In this document: one piece after another, positions 27,292 to 36,108 of the stretch
How the letters are laid out: each line of letters opens with the position of its first letter
Position numbering within the stretch: the first letter of the stretch is position 1
From: Candidatus Epulonipiscium sp.
GTDB lineage: Bacteria > Bacillota > Clostridia > Lachnospirales > Cellulosilyticaceae
Assembly: GCA_012518255.1 (NCBI GenBank)
Contig: JAAYSX010000098.1
Coordinates: forward strand, 1 to 50,783
DNA: 50,783 nucleotides
Direction of reading: 5' to 3'
The notes under the pieces: model-generated
Database searches by the model: none
Seen by the model: the letters and a program-made list of their open reading frames with translations, nothing else
What the model was told of the DNA's origin: nothing
Translations under genes and position numbers: made by a program

Positions 27292-27328
27292 AATATAAGG
27301 CAGATAATATTGAATACTTATAGGGGTG

Positions 27329-27961
27329 ATGGCTATATTTAAACAAAAACGCGAAAAACTAGGTATTATAGTTGGACTTTTAGTATTCTTTATTCTTATA
27401 TGGGCATTAATAAATAAAGAAGTAATGCCAGTTGTTAGGTCCATGGCAAGAAATGAGGCTAAGGTAGTAGCAATAAAATCTATTAATACAAGTGTAAGCA
27501 AGACCTTGAAGTCCCATAGGGTAACTACCCAGCAGTTGCTATCTTATGATTATGACAAGCAGGGGGAAATTATATCATGGAATGTTGATTCCATCAAAAT
27601 TAATGAGTTATGTACGGATATTGCAGATGCCATAGTTGATGATATGAGCAATATGGAGGATATCCCCCTTAAGGTGCCTATGGGTGCTTTATCAGGCTCC
27701 CATATGTTTTCAAATGTAGGGCCTAAGATAAATGTAAAGGTCCTTCCTAATGGAACACCCAATATAGATTATAAAAACCAGCTAAGGGCCACAGGGATTA
27801 ATCAGGTAAACCATGTAGTATGGCTAGAGGTTGAACTAAATATGCAGATATTAGTACCTTTTTCATCAGAAGAAATGATTGTAAGGAGAAAGGTAGTTTT
27901 GATTGATAAGGTAATTAGTGGTAAGGTTCCATCTCACTATCTAAACTTACCTATTAAATAG
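27329..27961 (+). CDS. yunB: Sporulation protein YunB
   Basis: This 210-residue membrane-anchored protein is of the YunB family, required for efficient sporulation in Bacillus through an unclear mechanism. It has a basic head, one membrane helix (about 12-30) and an outward domain. Family words include EVMPVVRSMARNEAKVVAI, PLKVPMGALSGSHMFSNVGPKI and GINQVNHVVWLEVELNMQILVPF. The start is either GTG 27326 or ATG 27329, both close to AGGGG; ATG is used. The gene is divergent from the PBP gene and is the clearest sign in the window that the organism forms endospores. Confidence 0.87.
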   Translation: MAIFKQKREKLGIIVGLLVFFILIWALINKEVMPVVRSMARNEAKVVAIKSINTSVSKTLKSHRVTTQQLLSYDYDKQGEIISWNVDSIKINELCTDIADAIVDDMSNMEDIPLKVPMGALSGSHMFSNVGPKINVKVLPNGTPNIDYKNQLRATGINQVNHVVWLEVELNMQILVPFSSEEMIVRRKVVLIDKVISGKVPSHYLNLPIK

Positions 27962-28031
27962 TAGATTGTGCATTTTATCTAATTAAATGTTATACTATAA
28001 GACAAATAATTCATTGTAAAGTGAGGGAGAT

Positions 28032-29294
28032 ATGAATATAGTAGGAGATACTAAAGAAAAGTTAATATTATTTGGGATACAAACCCAAAAACAAACAGAA
28101 AACCAGGTATGGGCTTCACTAGATGAGCTTGAAGAGTTAGTAAAAACTGCAGGAGGTGAAGTTGTTTGTAAAGTTTTTCAAAAGGTGGATAGGATTAATG
28201 CAGCTCATTACTTAGGAAGTGGAAAGGTCCAAGAAATAAAGGATTTAATAGAAGAAAATGAAGCAACAGGTGTGGTGGCTGATGATGAGCTATCTCCTAT
28301 GCAAATGAGAAACTTAGAGGAGCTTTTAGAAACTAAGGTTATGGATAGAACCATGGTTATACTAGATATATTTGCTGGGAGGGCAAGGTCCAAAGAGGGT
28401 AAGATCCAGGTTGAAATGGCCCAGCTAAGGTATAATCTTACAAGATTAACAGGTAAGGGTACAGAGTTATCAAGGCTAGCAGGTGGTATAGGAACAAGGG
28501 GGCCAGGTGAGCAAAAGCTAGAGACTGATAGAAGGCATATTAGGGAACGTATAGGCCAGCTTAAGAAGGAGCTAAAGGAGATTGAAAAGCATAGAGATCT
28601 AATAAGAGAGCGCAGGGAAAAATCAGGAACCCCTGTTGTGGCAATTGTTGGTTATACTAATGCTGGCAAATCCACCCTTTTAAATGCCATATCTGGTTCT
28701 GATATATATGCAGAAGATAAGCTCTTTGCAACCCTTGATCCAACTACTAGAAAGGTAACCTTGCCAGCAGGTTCAGATGTATTAGTTACAGATACAGTAG
28801 GTTTTATTAGGAAACTTCCCCACCATCTTGTAAAGGCCTTTTACTCTACCCTTGAAGAGATAAAATATGCAGATATTATACTACATGTTATAGATGCAAG
28901 TTCGGAAGATATAGATTCCCATCAGAAGATAGTGCATGAGACACTTACAGATCTTGGGGCTAATGATAAGCCAACTATTGCAGTCTTAAATAAGATGGAT
29001 GTGTTTGAAGGTGATAGTGTTCATGTTATTACACCAGTTGATTCCCAGGTCAAAGTTAGTGCCAAAACTAAGGAAAACATTAATGAGCTTTTGGAAGAAA
29101 TACAGGAACTATTAAAGCATAGTCTTCAAAAAATGAACCTATTGATTCCTTATGAAGATGGAGATATACTATCATATATATATGAAAATGGTGAAGCATT
29201 TACAGAAGAGCATATGGCTGAAGGAACATATATAGAGGGATATATAGCAAAGGACAAATTTTATATGGTAAAGGACTTTAGTATTAAGGATTAA
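28032..29294 (+). CDS. hflX: Ribosome-associated GTPase HflX
   Basis: This GTPase binds the large ribosomal subunit and helps recycle or rescue stalled ribosomes. It has 420 residues. The N-terminal HflX domain (about 25-115) ends in a helical linker with the GGIGTRGPGEQKLETDRR word. The GTPase domain starts near residue 200: G1 GYTNAGKST, G3 DTVGF, G4 NKMD. A C-terminal domain completes it. The ribosome site is GAGGGAGAT. A TATACT (27991-27996) upstream with TTGTGC at 19 bp may be its promoter. No terminator is clear after it. Confidence 0.93.
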   Translation: MNIVGDTKEKLILFGIQTQKQTENQVWASLDELEELVKTAGGEVVCKVFQKVDRINAAHYLGSGKVQEIKDLIEENEATGVVADDELSPMQMRNLEELLETKVMDRTMVILDIFAGRARSKEGKIQVEMAQLRYNLTRLTGKGTELSRLAGGIGTRGPGEQKLETDRRHIRERIGQLKKELKEIEKHRDLIRERREKSGTPVVAIVGYTNAGKSTLLNAISGSDIYAEDKLFATLDPTTRKVTLPAGSDVLVTDTVGFIRKLPHHLVKAFYSTLEEIKYADIILHVIDASSEDIDSHQKIVHETLTDLGANDKPTIAVLNKMDVFEGDSVHVITPVDSQVKVSAKTKENINELLEEIQELLKHSLQKMNLLIPYEDGDILSYIYENGEAFTEEHMAEGTYIEGYIAKDKFYMVKDFSIKD

Positions 29295-29296
29295 AA

Positions 29297-29303
29297 TGTC
29301 GAA
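29297..29303 (+). promoter_or_regulatory. Spo0A-box-like site 1
   Basis: TGTCGAA matches the Spo0A box consensus TGNCGAA and lies just after the hflX stop codon, in the context AAAATGTCGAAAGT. It shares the longer word AATGTCGAAAGT with site 2. Confidence 0.45.
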
Positions 29304-29422
29304 AGTACATGATTAGGTCAAAAAAATAAAAAAATGTTTTAGACAAAAGATAACATAATATCTAGAAATACATTATAAACACAGGGCTAGATGTGTGTAA
29401 ATTTATATTATCAGCTTATTAA

Positions 29423-29429
29423 TGTCGAA
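29423..29429 (+). promoter_or_regulatory. Spo0A-box-like site 2
   Basis: This is a second TGTCGAA within AATGTCGAAAGT, 126 bp from site 1. A one-mismatch version (TTGCGAA, 29452-29458) follows, then a TATAAT (29491-29496) without a good -35 box. That arrangement fits an activator-dependent promoter for the gene at 29531. Confidence 0.5.
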
Positions 29430-29530
29430 AGTGTGAAAATAACACTTTATATTGCGAAATCTAAATCTGGTATTTATAGAAACCCTATTATATAATTTAC
29501 TTAAACAAAATATATTAGTGGGGGATTGTT

Positions 29531-29827
29531 ATGGAAGTTAGAAGTTTTAGGGGCACCAGGCAATATGAACTTGAACATAATTCGTTATTAGTATTAAAGT
29601 ATTATATAATAGAGAAATTAGCTAGCACAGGTGAAAGATATTATGGTATAGAGATAAGCCAGCAGAAGATTGTTAAAGATAATATGGGCAAGGTAGAATA
29701 TGCTAGCTTATTTTTATCAGAATCCAGGGCTAAGGTTGATAACTTAATTGATAAATTTATTGGCAACGGGGTTACTCCAGATACAATGGAATATATAGTT
29801 GATGATTTAGTGGAATTGCCCTGTTAG
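29531..29827 (+). CDS. Small DUF6514-like protein
   Basis: This 98-residue cytoplasmic protein is of the type I recall as DUF6514 in clostridia. It has a beta-rich first half (YYIIEKLASTGERYYGIEISQ) and a helical second half (SRAKVDNLIDKFIGNGVTPDTMEYIVDDLVE). The function is unknown. GTGGGGGATTGTT precedes the ATG. The 236 bases upstream carry two Spo0A-like boxes and a TATAAT, so the gene may be switched on at the end of growth or the start of sporulation. The yigZ-like gene starts 16 bases after it and may share the transcript. Confidence 0.75.
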   Translation: MEVRSFRGTRQYELEHNSLLVLKYYIIEKLASTGERYYGIEISQQKIVKDNMGKVEYASLFLSESRAKVDNLIDKFIGNGVTPDTMEYIVDDLVELPC

Positions 29828-29843
29828 TATAAAGGGGTGAATT

Positions 29844-30470
29844 ATGGTTAAAAAATATAAGACTGTTGCTAAGTATGCAGAGGCAGAGATTTCTATTAAG
29901 AAGTCCCGTTTTATAGCAACAGTTAAGCCAGTTAAGACTCAGGAAGAAGCAGAAGAGTTTCTTGATGAACTTCGTAAGAAATACTGGAATGCTACGCACA
30001 ATTGTTATGCATACCAGATAGGTAAGAAAAATGAAATTCAAAGATTTAGTGATGATGGTGAGCCACAAGGTACAGCAGGTAAGCCTATGCTAGATGTTTT
30101 AAAAGGTGAGAACCTAACAGATACAATAGTTGTAGTTACAAGGTATTTTGGTGGTACAGAACTTGGTACTGGGGGTCTTGTTAGGGCCTATGGTAGGAGT
30201 ACAAAGGAAGGGGTTTTGGCAGCAGGAATTATAGAGTGTATCCTTGTAAGAAGGTACATAGTAACTATACCCTATACCTTAGTTGGTAAGGTTCAATATC
30301 TTCTAGCCGAAAATGGTTACATTACAGAAGATGAGGAATATACTGAGGATGTAAGCTTATCAGTACTAGTTGAAGAAGATAATTGTGAGATTTTTGAAGA
30401 TCAAATAATCCAGGCCACCAGTGATGAGGCCAATATAAAAAAAGAAAACACACTATATATAAGAAGGTAG
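29844..30470 (+). CDS. YigZ/IMPACT family protein
   Basis: This 208-residue cytoplasmic protein is related to E. coli YigZ and the eukaryotic translation regulator IMPACT. The N-terminal UPF0029 domain (about 15-125) has [38 protein letters not shown] and [19 protein letters not shown] small C-terminal ferredoxin-like domain follows. The molecular function in bacteria is not settled. The ribosome site is AAAGGGGTG. It is followed eight bases later by cysK. Confidence 0.88.
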   Translation: MVKKYKTVAKYAEAEISIKKSRFIATVKPVKTQEEAEEFLDELRKKYWNATHNCYAYQIGKKNEIQRFSDDGEPQGTAGKPMLDVLKGENLTDTIVVVTRYFGGTELGTGGLVRAYGRSTKEGVLAAGIIECILVRRYIVTIPYTLVGKVQYLLAENGYITEDEEYTEDVSLSVLVEEDNCEIFEDQIIQATSDEANIKKENTLYIRR

Positions 30471-30478
30471 GTAAAAAT

Positions 30479-31399
30479 ATGAAAAATGTATATGGTTCAG
30501 TTACAGATCTTATAGGTAGGACTCCAATTGTTAAACTAAACAATATAGTAGAAGAAGATATGGCAGATATATATGTAAAGCTTGAATGGTTTAATCCAGG
30601 GGGCAGTGTAAAGGATAGGATAGCCCTTAATATGATCAAAAAAGCTGAAGAAGAAGGAATAATTAAGCCGGGTGATACTATAATAGAGCCTACAAGTGGT
30701 AACACAGGGATAGGTCTTGCCCTTGTTGGAGCAGCTCTTGGATACAGAGTTATCCTAACTATGCCAGAAACCATGAGTAAAGAAAGAAGGCTTCTTCTTA
30801 AAGCTTATGGAGCCCAGGTTATGCTAACACCTGGAAGTGAAGGAATGAGGGGATCTATTAATTTAGCAAAGAAACTATCAGATGAAGAAGGATATTTTAT
30901 GCCCCAACAATTTGAAAACTTAGCTAACCCTGATATTCATAGATTAACTACGGCTAGGGAAATCCTAGATGATATGGGCAAGGATATAGATGCCTTTGTT
31001 GCAGCAGTAGGTACTGGAGGAACAGTTACAGGTATTGGTGAAGTACTTAAAGAAGAAATAGAGGGAATAAAGATTGTAACAGTAGAGCCTAAGGATTCAG
31101 CAGTCTTATCTGGGGAGGGACCAGGCCCACACAAGATACAAGGTATAGGGGCAGGTTTTATACCAGAGGTTTTAAATACTACTGTTTATGATTCCATAGT
31201 AACTATTGAGAATGACAGGGCTATGGAAGTAGCTAGGCAGGTAGCTAGTAAGGAAGGTATATTAGTTGGTATTTCTTCAGGGGCTAATATTGCCGCCGCT
31301 ATGGAGGTTGCTAGAGAGCTAGGAAAAGGCAGGAATGTCTTAACTATATCCCCAAGTAATGGTGAGAGATATTTGAGCACCGAGCTATACAGCATATAA
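30479..31399 (+). CDS. cysK: Cysteine synthase (O-acetylserine sulfhydrylase)
   Basis: This PLP enzyme makes cysteine from O-acetylserine and sulfide. The 306-residue length matches CysK. PLP Lys45 lies in [11 protein letters not shown], the substrate loop is [12 protein letters not shown], the phosphate-binding loop is GTGGTVTG, and ISSGAN appears near the C-terminus. It is probably co-transcribed with the yigZ-like gene upstream (eight-base gap). No T-box or S-box-like leader was seen in front of it. Confidence 0.92.
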   Translation: MKNVYGSVTDLIGRTPIVKLNNIVEEDMADIYVKLEWFNPGGSVKDRIALNMIKKAEEEGIIKPGDTIIEPTSGNTGIGLALVGAALGYRVILTMPETMSKERRLLLKAYGAQVMLTPGSEGMRGSINLAKKLSDEEGYFMPQQFENLANPDIHRLTTAREILDDMGKDIDAFVAAVGTGGTVTGIGEVLKEEIEGIKIVTVEPKDSAVLSGEGPGPHKIQGIGAGFIPEVLNTTVYDSIVTIENDRAMEVARQVASKEGILVGISSGANIAAAMEVARELGKGRNVLTISPSNGERYLSTELYSI

Positions 31400-31410
31400 T
31401 CTATATTTAG

Positions 31411-31440
31411 TTGATAAAAGCAATTTGTCTATGCTATAAT
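31411..31440 (+). promoter_or_regulatory. Sigma-A promoter of the yebC-like gene
   Basis: TTGATA (31411-31416) and a perfect TATAAT (31435-31440) are separated by 18 bp, with the start codon 38 bases downstream. Confidence 0.7.
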
Positions 31441-31477
31441 TAACCTTGCATAGAGATACTGTAAGGAGGAAAATTAT

Positions 31478-32215
31478 ATGGCAGGACACTCAAAGTTTTC
31501 AAACATTAAGCATAAAAAAGCTAAAGCCGATGCACAAAGAGGTAAAATATTTACCAAACTAGGAAGAGAGCTAGCAGTAGCAGTAAAAGAAGGCGGAGGA
31601 TCAGATCCGGAGACAAACTCACGTCTAAGAGATGCTATTGCAAAGGCAAAAGCTAATAATATGCCTAATGATACAATTAATAGAAGTATAAAAAGAGCAT
31701 CTGGGGAAGACTCCAGTCTTAGCTACGATCAAATTACTTATGAAGGATATGGTCCAGGTGGAGTAGCTGTTATTGTAAATGCCCTAACAGATAATAAGAA
31801 TAGGACTGCATCTAATGTTAGGCATGCCTTTTCAAAATATGGAGGAAACATGGGTACAACAGGCTGTGTTTCATTTATGTTCGACAAAAAAGGCGAGATA
31901 ATGATAGAACGTGAAGCAGTAGCTATGGATGAAGATGAAATAATGATGCTAGCTATAGAAGCAGGGGCAGAGGATTTCATTTCAGAAGAAGAAGGGTTTA
32001 CAGTAATAACGGATCCAGTAGATTTTGGGGATGTATTTAAGGAATTAGAAGATGCAGGAATAAAAATGGCATCAGCCGAGGTAGCCATGATACCCCAAAC
32101 TATAACAGAGCTTACATCAGAAGAAGACATAGAAAATATGGAAGGGATGCTTGAATTACTAGAAGATGATGATGATATTCAGGATATCTACCATAATTTC
32201 GAAACTGAAGAATAA
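31478..32215 (+). CDS. yebC: YebC/PmpR family protein (translation factor or regulator)
   Basis: This 245-residue protein has the family signature [19 protein letters not shown] at its start, followed by the [17 protein letters not shown] and [14 protein letters not shown] words. Proteins of this family were described as transcription regulators. Some members assist ribosomes at difficult proline stretches, so the family name does not fix the role. The acidic C-terminal region ([14 protein letters not shown]) is normal for the family. It has its own promoter, AAGGAGG ribosome site and terminator. Confidence 0.92.
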   Translation: MAGHSKFSNIKHKKAKADAQRGKIFTKLGRELAVAVKEGGGSDPETNSRLRDAIAKAKANNMPNDTINRSIKRASGEDSSLSYDQITYEGYGPGGVAVIVNALTDNKNRTASNVRHAFSKYGGNMGTTGCVSFMFDKKGEIMIEREAVAMDEDEIMMLAIEAGAEDFISEEEGFTVITDPVDFGDVFKELEDAGIKMASAEVAMIPQTITELTSEEDIENMEGMLELLEDDDDIQDIYHNFETEE

Positions 32216-32216
32216 A

Positions 32217-32270
32217 AAATGCGTTATATGGATATATACCTAGTTAGGTAAATACCCATATAACGCATTT
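32217..32270. terminator. Long hairpin between convergent yebC and pilZ-like genes
   Basis: A 15-bp outer stem (32217-32231 with 32256-32270) encloses an inner TACCTA/TAGGTA stem. A and T runs flank it on each side, so it probably works in both directions. Confidence 0.78.
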
Positions 32271-32278
32271 ATATTATT

Positions 32279-32950
32279 CTAGTTACTTTTTAAAAGATTA
32301 CGCTGGCGTCTCATAATAACTTGTGAAAGCCTATTTTCTGTTTTACGAGACATATCATGGAACTGTACCCTAGCAACATAAAGGCCAGTTTGCCTTTTGC
32401 CTAAGGATTCCAAGACAACACCATTCAAAACAAAATCCTCATCTAACAAGGTAATATGGATATTTATGGAATCATCCTTGTAAACTTCCCTCTTGCTAGC
32501 CATAAGAATACCACCAACACTAATATCTATAGTGTTTGCATCCCTATACTCATCAAAGTCCTGGGTTTTATATTTAAAGGGGTTAATCCAGTCAAGTCTA
32601 AAGTACTTACGCTGCTGGTTTCTTTGAACAGCAGAATTTATAACTCCCCTATAATAATAATGACCCTGACCATTTTTTAAAAATTCATTAATTTTAACAG
32701 AAGTTGTATAGATACAAGATTGTGTAACTATTACAAAAGGATATGTAGTGGTGCGAGATAGCCTAACATACTCTCCTAGCACAAGTGGTGCATGAAAGGA
32801 GATTTGGTTATTTTCCCAGTCAATAATTCTTGAAATATATGTCTTATCTTCGTCTTCTGTTCTACCTTCTACAATGATACGGACAGAAGAATTCATGTCT
32901 TTCATAATAGTTGTATAATGCCTATTAATACTTTTTTGAATATCATTCAT
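32279..32950 (-). CDS. PilZ-domain protein, YcgR-like c-di-GMP effector
   Basis: This 223-residue cytoplasmic protein has an N-terminal YcgR-like domain (about 15-100) and a C-terminal PilZ domain. The c-di-GMP contacts are visible as QRNQQRKYFRLD (the RxxxR switch) and DISVGGILMA (the D/NxSxxG motif). Related proteins slow flagellar rotation or control other surface functions when c-di-GMP is high. ATG 32950 is used because AAGGTGA lies just before it; the longer frame to 32968 contains that site. It may respond to the HD-GYP protein at 17507, though the genes are far apart. Confidence 0.85.
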   Translation of the reverse strand: MNDIQKSINRHYTTIMKDMNSSVRIIVEGRTEDEDKTYISRIIDWENNQISFHAPLVLGEYVRLSRTTTYPFVIVTQSCIYTTSVKINEFLKNGQGHYYYRGVINSAVQRNQQRKYFRLDWINPFKYKTQDFDEYRDANTIDISVGGILMASKREVYKDDSINIHITLLDEDFVLNGVVLESLGKRQTGLYVARVQFHDMSRKTENRLSQVIMRRQRNLLKSN

Positions 32951-33071
32951 AAAAATCACCTTCCCCATCTAATCTATGATATTATTATAAGGCATAATAG
33001 CATGCAAATACAAGTAACATATGGCAGATTAAGTGATATTAAATTAAATATAGGCGAAAAGAGGAGAATAA

Positions 33072-34442
33072 ATGCTTAAGAGAAATGAAGAGTTTATAGG
33101 TCTAGTAGAAAAAGTTAATTTCCCCGATAGAGGGATTGTAATAATAGATGATACACCCATAGAAGTTAAAGGAACTTTAGAAGGCCAAAAAATCAAGGCT
33201 AGGGTTAGTAAAAAAAGAAGGGGTAATAGGAAGTGTAAGGGCCGTCTTATTGAAGTAATAGAAAAAGCGCCCAATGAAATAGAGCCCTTTTGCCAGTATT
33301 TTGGGCCTAATAAATGTGGGGGGTGTGCTATACAAAATCTTTCTTATGAAGATCAACTTGCCAAAAAGGAGAAGCAGGTTAGGGACTTATTTGCAAAGGC
33401 TAATATTACAGATTGTAAGTGGGAGCCTATAAAATCAAGTCCAGAGTTATACGGTTACCGTAATAAAATGGAGTTTTCATTTGGTGATGAGGTTAAGGAT
33501 GGACCTTTGGCCCTAGGACTACACCGCAAAGGTGGTATGTATGATATTGTAACTGTAGATGGCTGCCATATAGCAGATGAGGACTTTAGTAAAATTCTAA
33601 GGTATGTACTTGATTATTGTACAGAGGCTGGCCTAAATTTTTATCATAAAATGAAAAGAGAGGGATACCTGCGCTACTTGCTTATTCGTAAATCTAAGGC
33701 AAGCGGAGAGATTCTTGTAAATTTAGTTACTACAAGTCAGTTAGATTATGACTGGAATGAGCTTGCTAGGGGCCTTCAGGAATTAGACTTATCAGGCCAT
33801 GTATCAGGCTTTATCCACACAAAAAGTGATACCTTATCGGACGCAGTAAAACCAGAAGAGGAAGAACTTATATATGGTAAAGATTTTATTACAGAGGAAG
33901 TACTAGGCCTAAAGTTTAAGATTTCACCATATTCCTTCTTCCAGACAAATAGTAAAGGAGCCGAGGTTCTTTATAATACAGTCCTTGAAATGGCAGGGGA
34001 TATTAATGAAAAGACTGTATTTGACCTTTATAGCGGTACAGGAACCATAGCTCAGATTATGGCAAGTAAGGCTAAGAAAGTATACGGTATCGAAATAGTA
34101 GAGGAAGCCGTGGAGGCAGCCAAGGAAAATGCCAAGCTTAATAAGTTAGATAACTGCTATTTTATAGCAGGTGATGTTCTTAAAAAGGTAGATGAGCTTG
34201 ATGAAAAGCCGGATTTGATTGTTATTGATCCACCAAGGGAGGGAATACATCCTAAGGCAATTAATAAGATTATAGACTTTGGGGCGCCAGAGATGGTTTA
34301 TGTATCCTGCCAGCCGGTATCACTAGTAAGGGATCTGCAGGTAATGATGGAAGCGGGATATAGGGTTAAGAAGGTTCAGTGTGTTGATATGTTTGTTCAT
34401 ACTAATCACGTTGAGTGTGTTGTCTTGATAGAGCGAGAATAG
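33072..34442 (+). CDS. rlmD: 23S rRNA (uracil-5)-methyltransferase, RlmD type
   Basis: This SAM-dependent enzyme of the TrmA/RlmCD family methylates uridine in 23S rRNA. It has 456 residues. The N-terminal TRAM domain is about 1-60. [4Fe-4S] ligands are Cys74, Cys82 and Cys85 in CQYFGPNKCGGC, plus a later Cys. The SAM motif is LYSGTGTIAQ, then DPPREGIHPK and the nucleophile Cys413 in YVSCQP. The ribosome site is GAGGAG. This is the last clearly chromosomal gene before the accessory block. The exact uridine modified cannot be told by eye. Confidence 0.9.
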   Translation: MLKRNEEFIGLVEKVNFPDRGIVIIDDTPIEVKGTLEGQKIKARVSKKRRGNRKCKGRLIEVIEKAPNEIEPFCQYFGPNKCGGCAIQNLSYEDQLAKKEKQVRDLFAKANITDCKWEPIKSSPELYGYRNKMEFSFGDEVKDGPLALGLHRKGGMYDIVTVDGCHIADEDFSKILRYVLDYCTEAGLNFYHKMKREGYLRYLLIRKSKASGEILVNLVTTSQLDYDWNELARGLQELDLSGHVSGFIHTKSDTLSDAVKPEEEELIYGKDFITEEVLGLKFKISPYSFFQTNSKGAEVLYNTVLEMAGDINEKTVFDLYSGTGTIAQIMASKAKKVYGIEIVEEAVEAAKENAKLNKLDNCYFIAGDVLKKVDELDEKPDLIVIDPPREGIHPKAINKIIDFGAPEMVYVSCQPVSLVRDLQVMMEAGYRVKKVQCVDMFVHTNHVECVVLIERE

Positions 34443-34496
34443 CCTATATGTAAAGGCTTGGGGCGTTTTTAGATAAATAATAAGGTGTGTTTTAGG

Positions 34497-34528
34497 TCCT
34501 CCTGGGTGGTAAATCTAGGAGGATTTTT
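34497..34528 (+). terminator. Terminator after rlmD
   Basis: TCCTCCT (34497-34503) pairs with AGGAGGA (34517-34523) and is followed by TTTTT. Confidence 0.75.
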
Positions 34529-34538
34529 ATAGGGGGGG

Positions 34539-34576
34539 GTACTATTTAGCAGAAGTCTGTACTGTTTGGCGAAAGT
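34539..34576 (+). repeat. Tandem 18-bp direct repeat, 20-bp period
   Basis: GTACTATTTAGCAGAAGT (34539-34556) and GTACTGTTTGGCGAAAGT (34559-34576) match at 14 of 18 positions, and all four differences are A/G exchanges. The copies sit two helical turns apart at and above the -35 position of the next promoter. An eight-G run (34532-34539) precedes them. This is a likely regulator-binding site. Confidence 0.65.
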
Positions 34577-34596
34577 ATTTAGGTATATGTTATAAT
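34567..34596 (+). promoter_or_regulatory. Promoter with possible Spo0A box at the -35 position
   Basis: TATAAT (34591-34596) is preceded at exactly 17 bp by TGGCGAA (34567-34573). That is a poor -35 box but fits the Spo0A consensus TGNCGAA. Placement of a Spo0A box over the -35 region is known from Spo0A-activated promoters. Confidence 0.45.
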
Positions 34597-34891
34597 ATAA
34601 AGTAGAGGTGTTAACCTAAAATATCTTGAGAAAGATGGATCAATGTACTAAATTAGAATCATTCATTTGTTTAAAGATGATGTATGCATCCCATAAGAAA
34701 GGTAAGAACCCTTAATTGAGGGAAATAGTTAGAAATTTGATATAAAAGTTATGTGTAAAACGGATATCTTAAGTGCCTCATTAGTTTATCTGCACTTTGA
34801 AAAGGAAAGAAACAGCAGAATAGCAGGAGGAGGTGTAATATACTATTACTGTTATATTTAATATAAAATAGTGATTAGATTGGGGGGGCAA
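34597..34891 (+). other. Long leader before the orphan gene, with a possible 26-codon ORF
   Basis: If transcription starts near 34603, the leader is close to 290 nt. It contains a short frame (34635-34715, 26 residues starting MDQCTKLESF) with only a weak GAGAAAG site. A small CCCT/AGGG hairpin (about 34709-34722) follows, and then a GGAGGAGG (34826-34833) that leads only to GTG-TAA. No known riboswitch was recognised. Confidence 0.35.
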
Positions 34892-35749
34892 ATGATGGAT
34901 ATGTTGTTAGATACTAAAAATTGTGAAACAATCTATAAGAGCTTAGAATTGATATTGGGGATACCAGATACGGAGATTTATTCCTATGCGAAGAAAAAAG
35001 CTTTAGAGAGTGATCGATATAGTAAGTCAGTATATAGCGATGAGAAGGAACATTTTTTAAATTGGATTAATAGTAAGGTGGTGAATAAAGAAGATTTAGA
35101 TATTGATAATGTAACAATATTTCACTATGCACGAAGATTAGAAACTGCTGAAGAATTAAAAACAATGCCTTTGTATAATCTGAAAGAAATAGTTAACAGC
35201 GAAAACAAAATAACGAGTTTTCTAAAAGAATATAACATTAGATTTGTTTCCAATGACGATGACATAAAGTGCTTTTATAAAGGTGTAGAATTAGATTTTT
35301 TAAATACAAGGAATCGACTAAACAAGGATAGATGTATAAATGGATATCTTTTTGGAGGTGAGATTTATAAAGAGACCGAGATTTCGGGAATAAAGTTTTG
35401 CCCGGAGTTTATACAGGATATAGAAAAAGTGATTAAAGAACAAATCTTAGGCATAGATTCAAAGCTTGATTTACAATACGATTATCAGAAACGAAGTAAG
35501 TCTTTTATATTTAAAGTAAGAGTGCCTATAGATGAGCTAATTTTCGATAGATGTAGATATGGACATGAAGGTGAAAAAAAATATAATATAGTGGAAATTT
35601 ATAATAATTTAGGGAGCTGTCTTATCAATAAGATGCAGAACAAAAGAATTCGAAACCGTATAATTAGGCTTAAGGATGATGCGACGGTAAAGATAGATGA
35701 TGTGTTAGATATTTCTGAAGTCCCGGATGATAAACTGTATGATATTTAA
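34892..35749 (+). CDS. Unrecognised accessory protein, 285 residues
   Basis: I do not recognise this protein. It is soluble, rich in charged residues and without signal peptide, membrane helix or an obvious catalytic motif. Words such as TIFHYARRLETAEEL, FLKEYNIRF, CINGYLFGGEIY and SFIFKVRVPIDELIFDRCRY look like conserved structural segments. It is followed by gene-poor DNA and a restriction-modification cluster, so a defence or element-linked role is possible but unproven. GTG 34871 opens the frame, but the seven-G run (34882-34888) is more sensibly the ribosome site for ATG 34892 (or 34895). The run could change translation by slippage. Confidence 0.7.
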   Translation: MMDMLLDTKNCETIYKSLELILGIPDTEIYSYAKKKALESDRYSKSVYSDEKEHFLNWINSKVVNKEDLDIDNVTIFHYARRLETAEELKTMPLYNLKEIVNSENKITSFLKEYNIRFVSNDDDIKCFYKGVELDFLNTRNRLNKDRCINGYLFGGEIYKETEISGIKFCPEFIQDIEKVIKEQILGIDSKLDLQYDYQKRSKSFIFKVRVPIDELIFDRCRYGHEGEKKYNIVEIYNNLGSCLINKMQNKRIRNRIIRLKDDATVKIDDVLDISEVPDDKLYDI

Positions 35750-36108
35750 TTGTATCTACTAGAGATGATAAAAACTAGCTATATTTTATAGATATAGATA
35801 TATTATAGGTGTGTCCCAGATAATAGAAAAGTATAAAATAAGATCTAGATATACGACTTAACTTATTGAACTCATGAAGTATATATTAATTAGAATGGCC
35901 CACATACAAGGAATTAGGATGACTTTGGGTAAATATCAAAACATATTTTATACTTTCGTCGCATTGTCGTCAAATAAGAGCTTTTATAGAGTGAGTAATA
36001 GAGAGCGAAAATATACATAATCATGGATAAGACTTAGCATTTATGGTATACTTACTAAGTTGTTATGTATAAGGTATTTAATTCATAAAAAGTGAGAGGG
36101 GAAAAACT
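35750..36108. other. Gene-poor gap of about 360 bases
   Basis: No supported gene is seen. A 48-codon frame (35874-36020) has no ribosome binding site. No strong hairpin or repeat was noticed. GAGAGGGG before 36109 is the ribosome site of the next gene. Confidence 0.5.

Noticed and set aside
30322-30774. 150-codon minus-strand frame over yigZ-like and cysK genes
   Set aside because: It is the antisense of conserved coding sequence, with no ribosome site or recognisable motif.
31876-31882. TTCGACA, a reverse Spo0A box
   Set aside because: It lies inside the yebC coding sequence, encoding conserved residues, not at a promoter.
34443-34540. Attachment site of the prophage at the rlmD end
   Set aside because: No tRNA gene, integrase gene or matching second repeat is in the window, so the boundary cannot be supported.
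35874-36020. 48-codon plus-strand frame in the gap after the orphan gene
   Set aside because: No ribosome binding site and no recognisable sequence pattern; probably chance.
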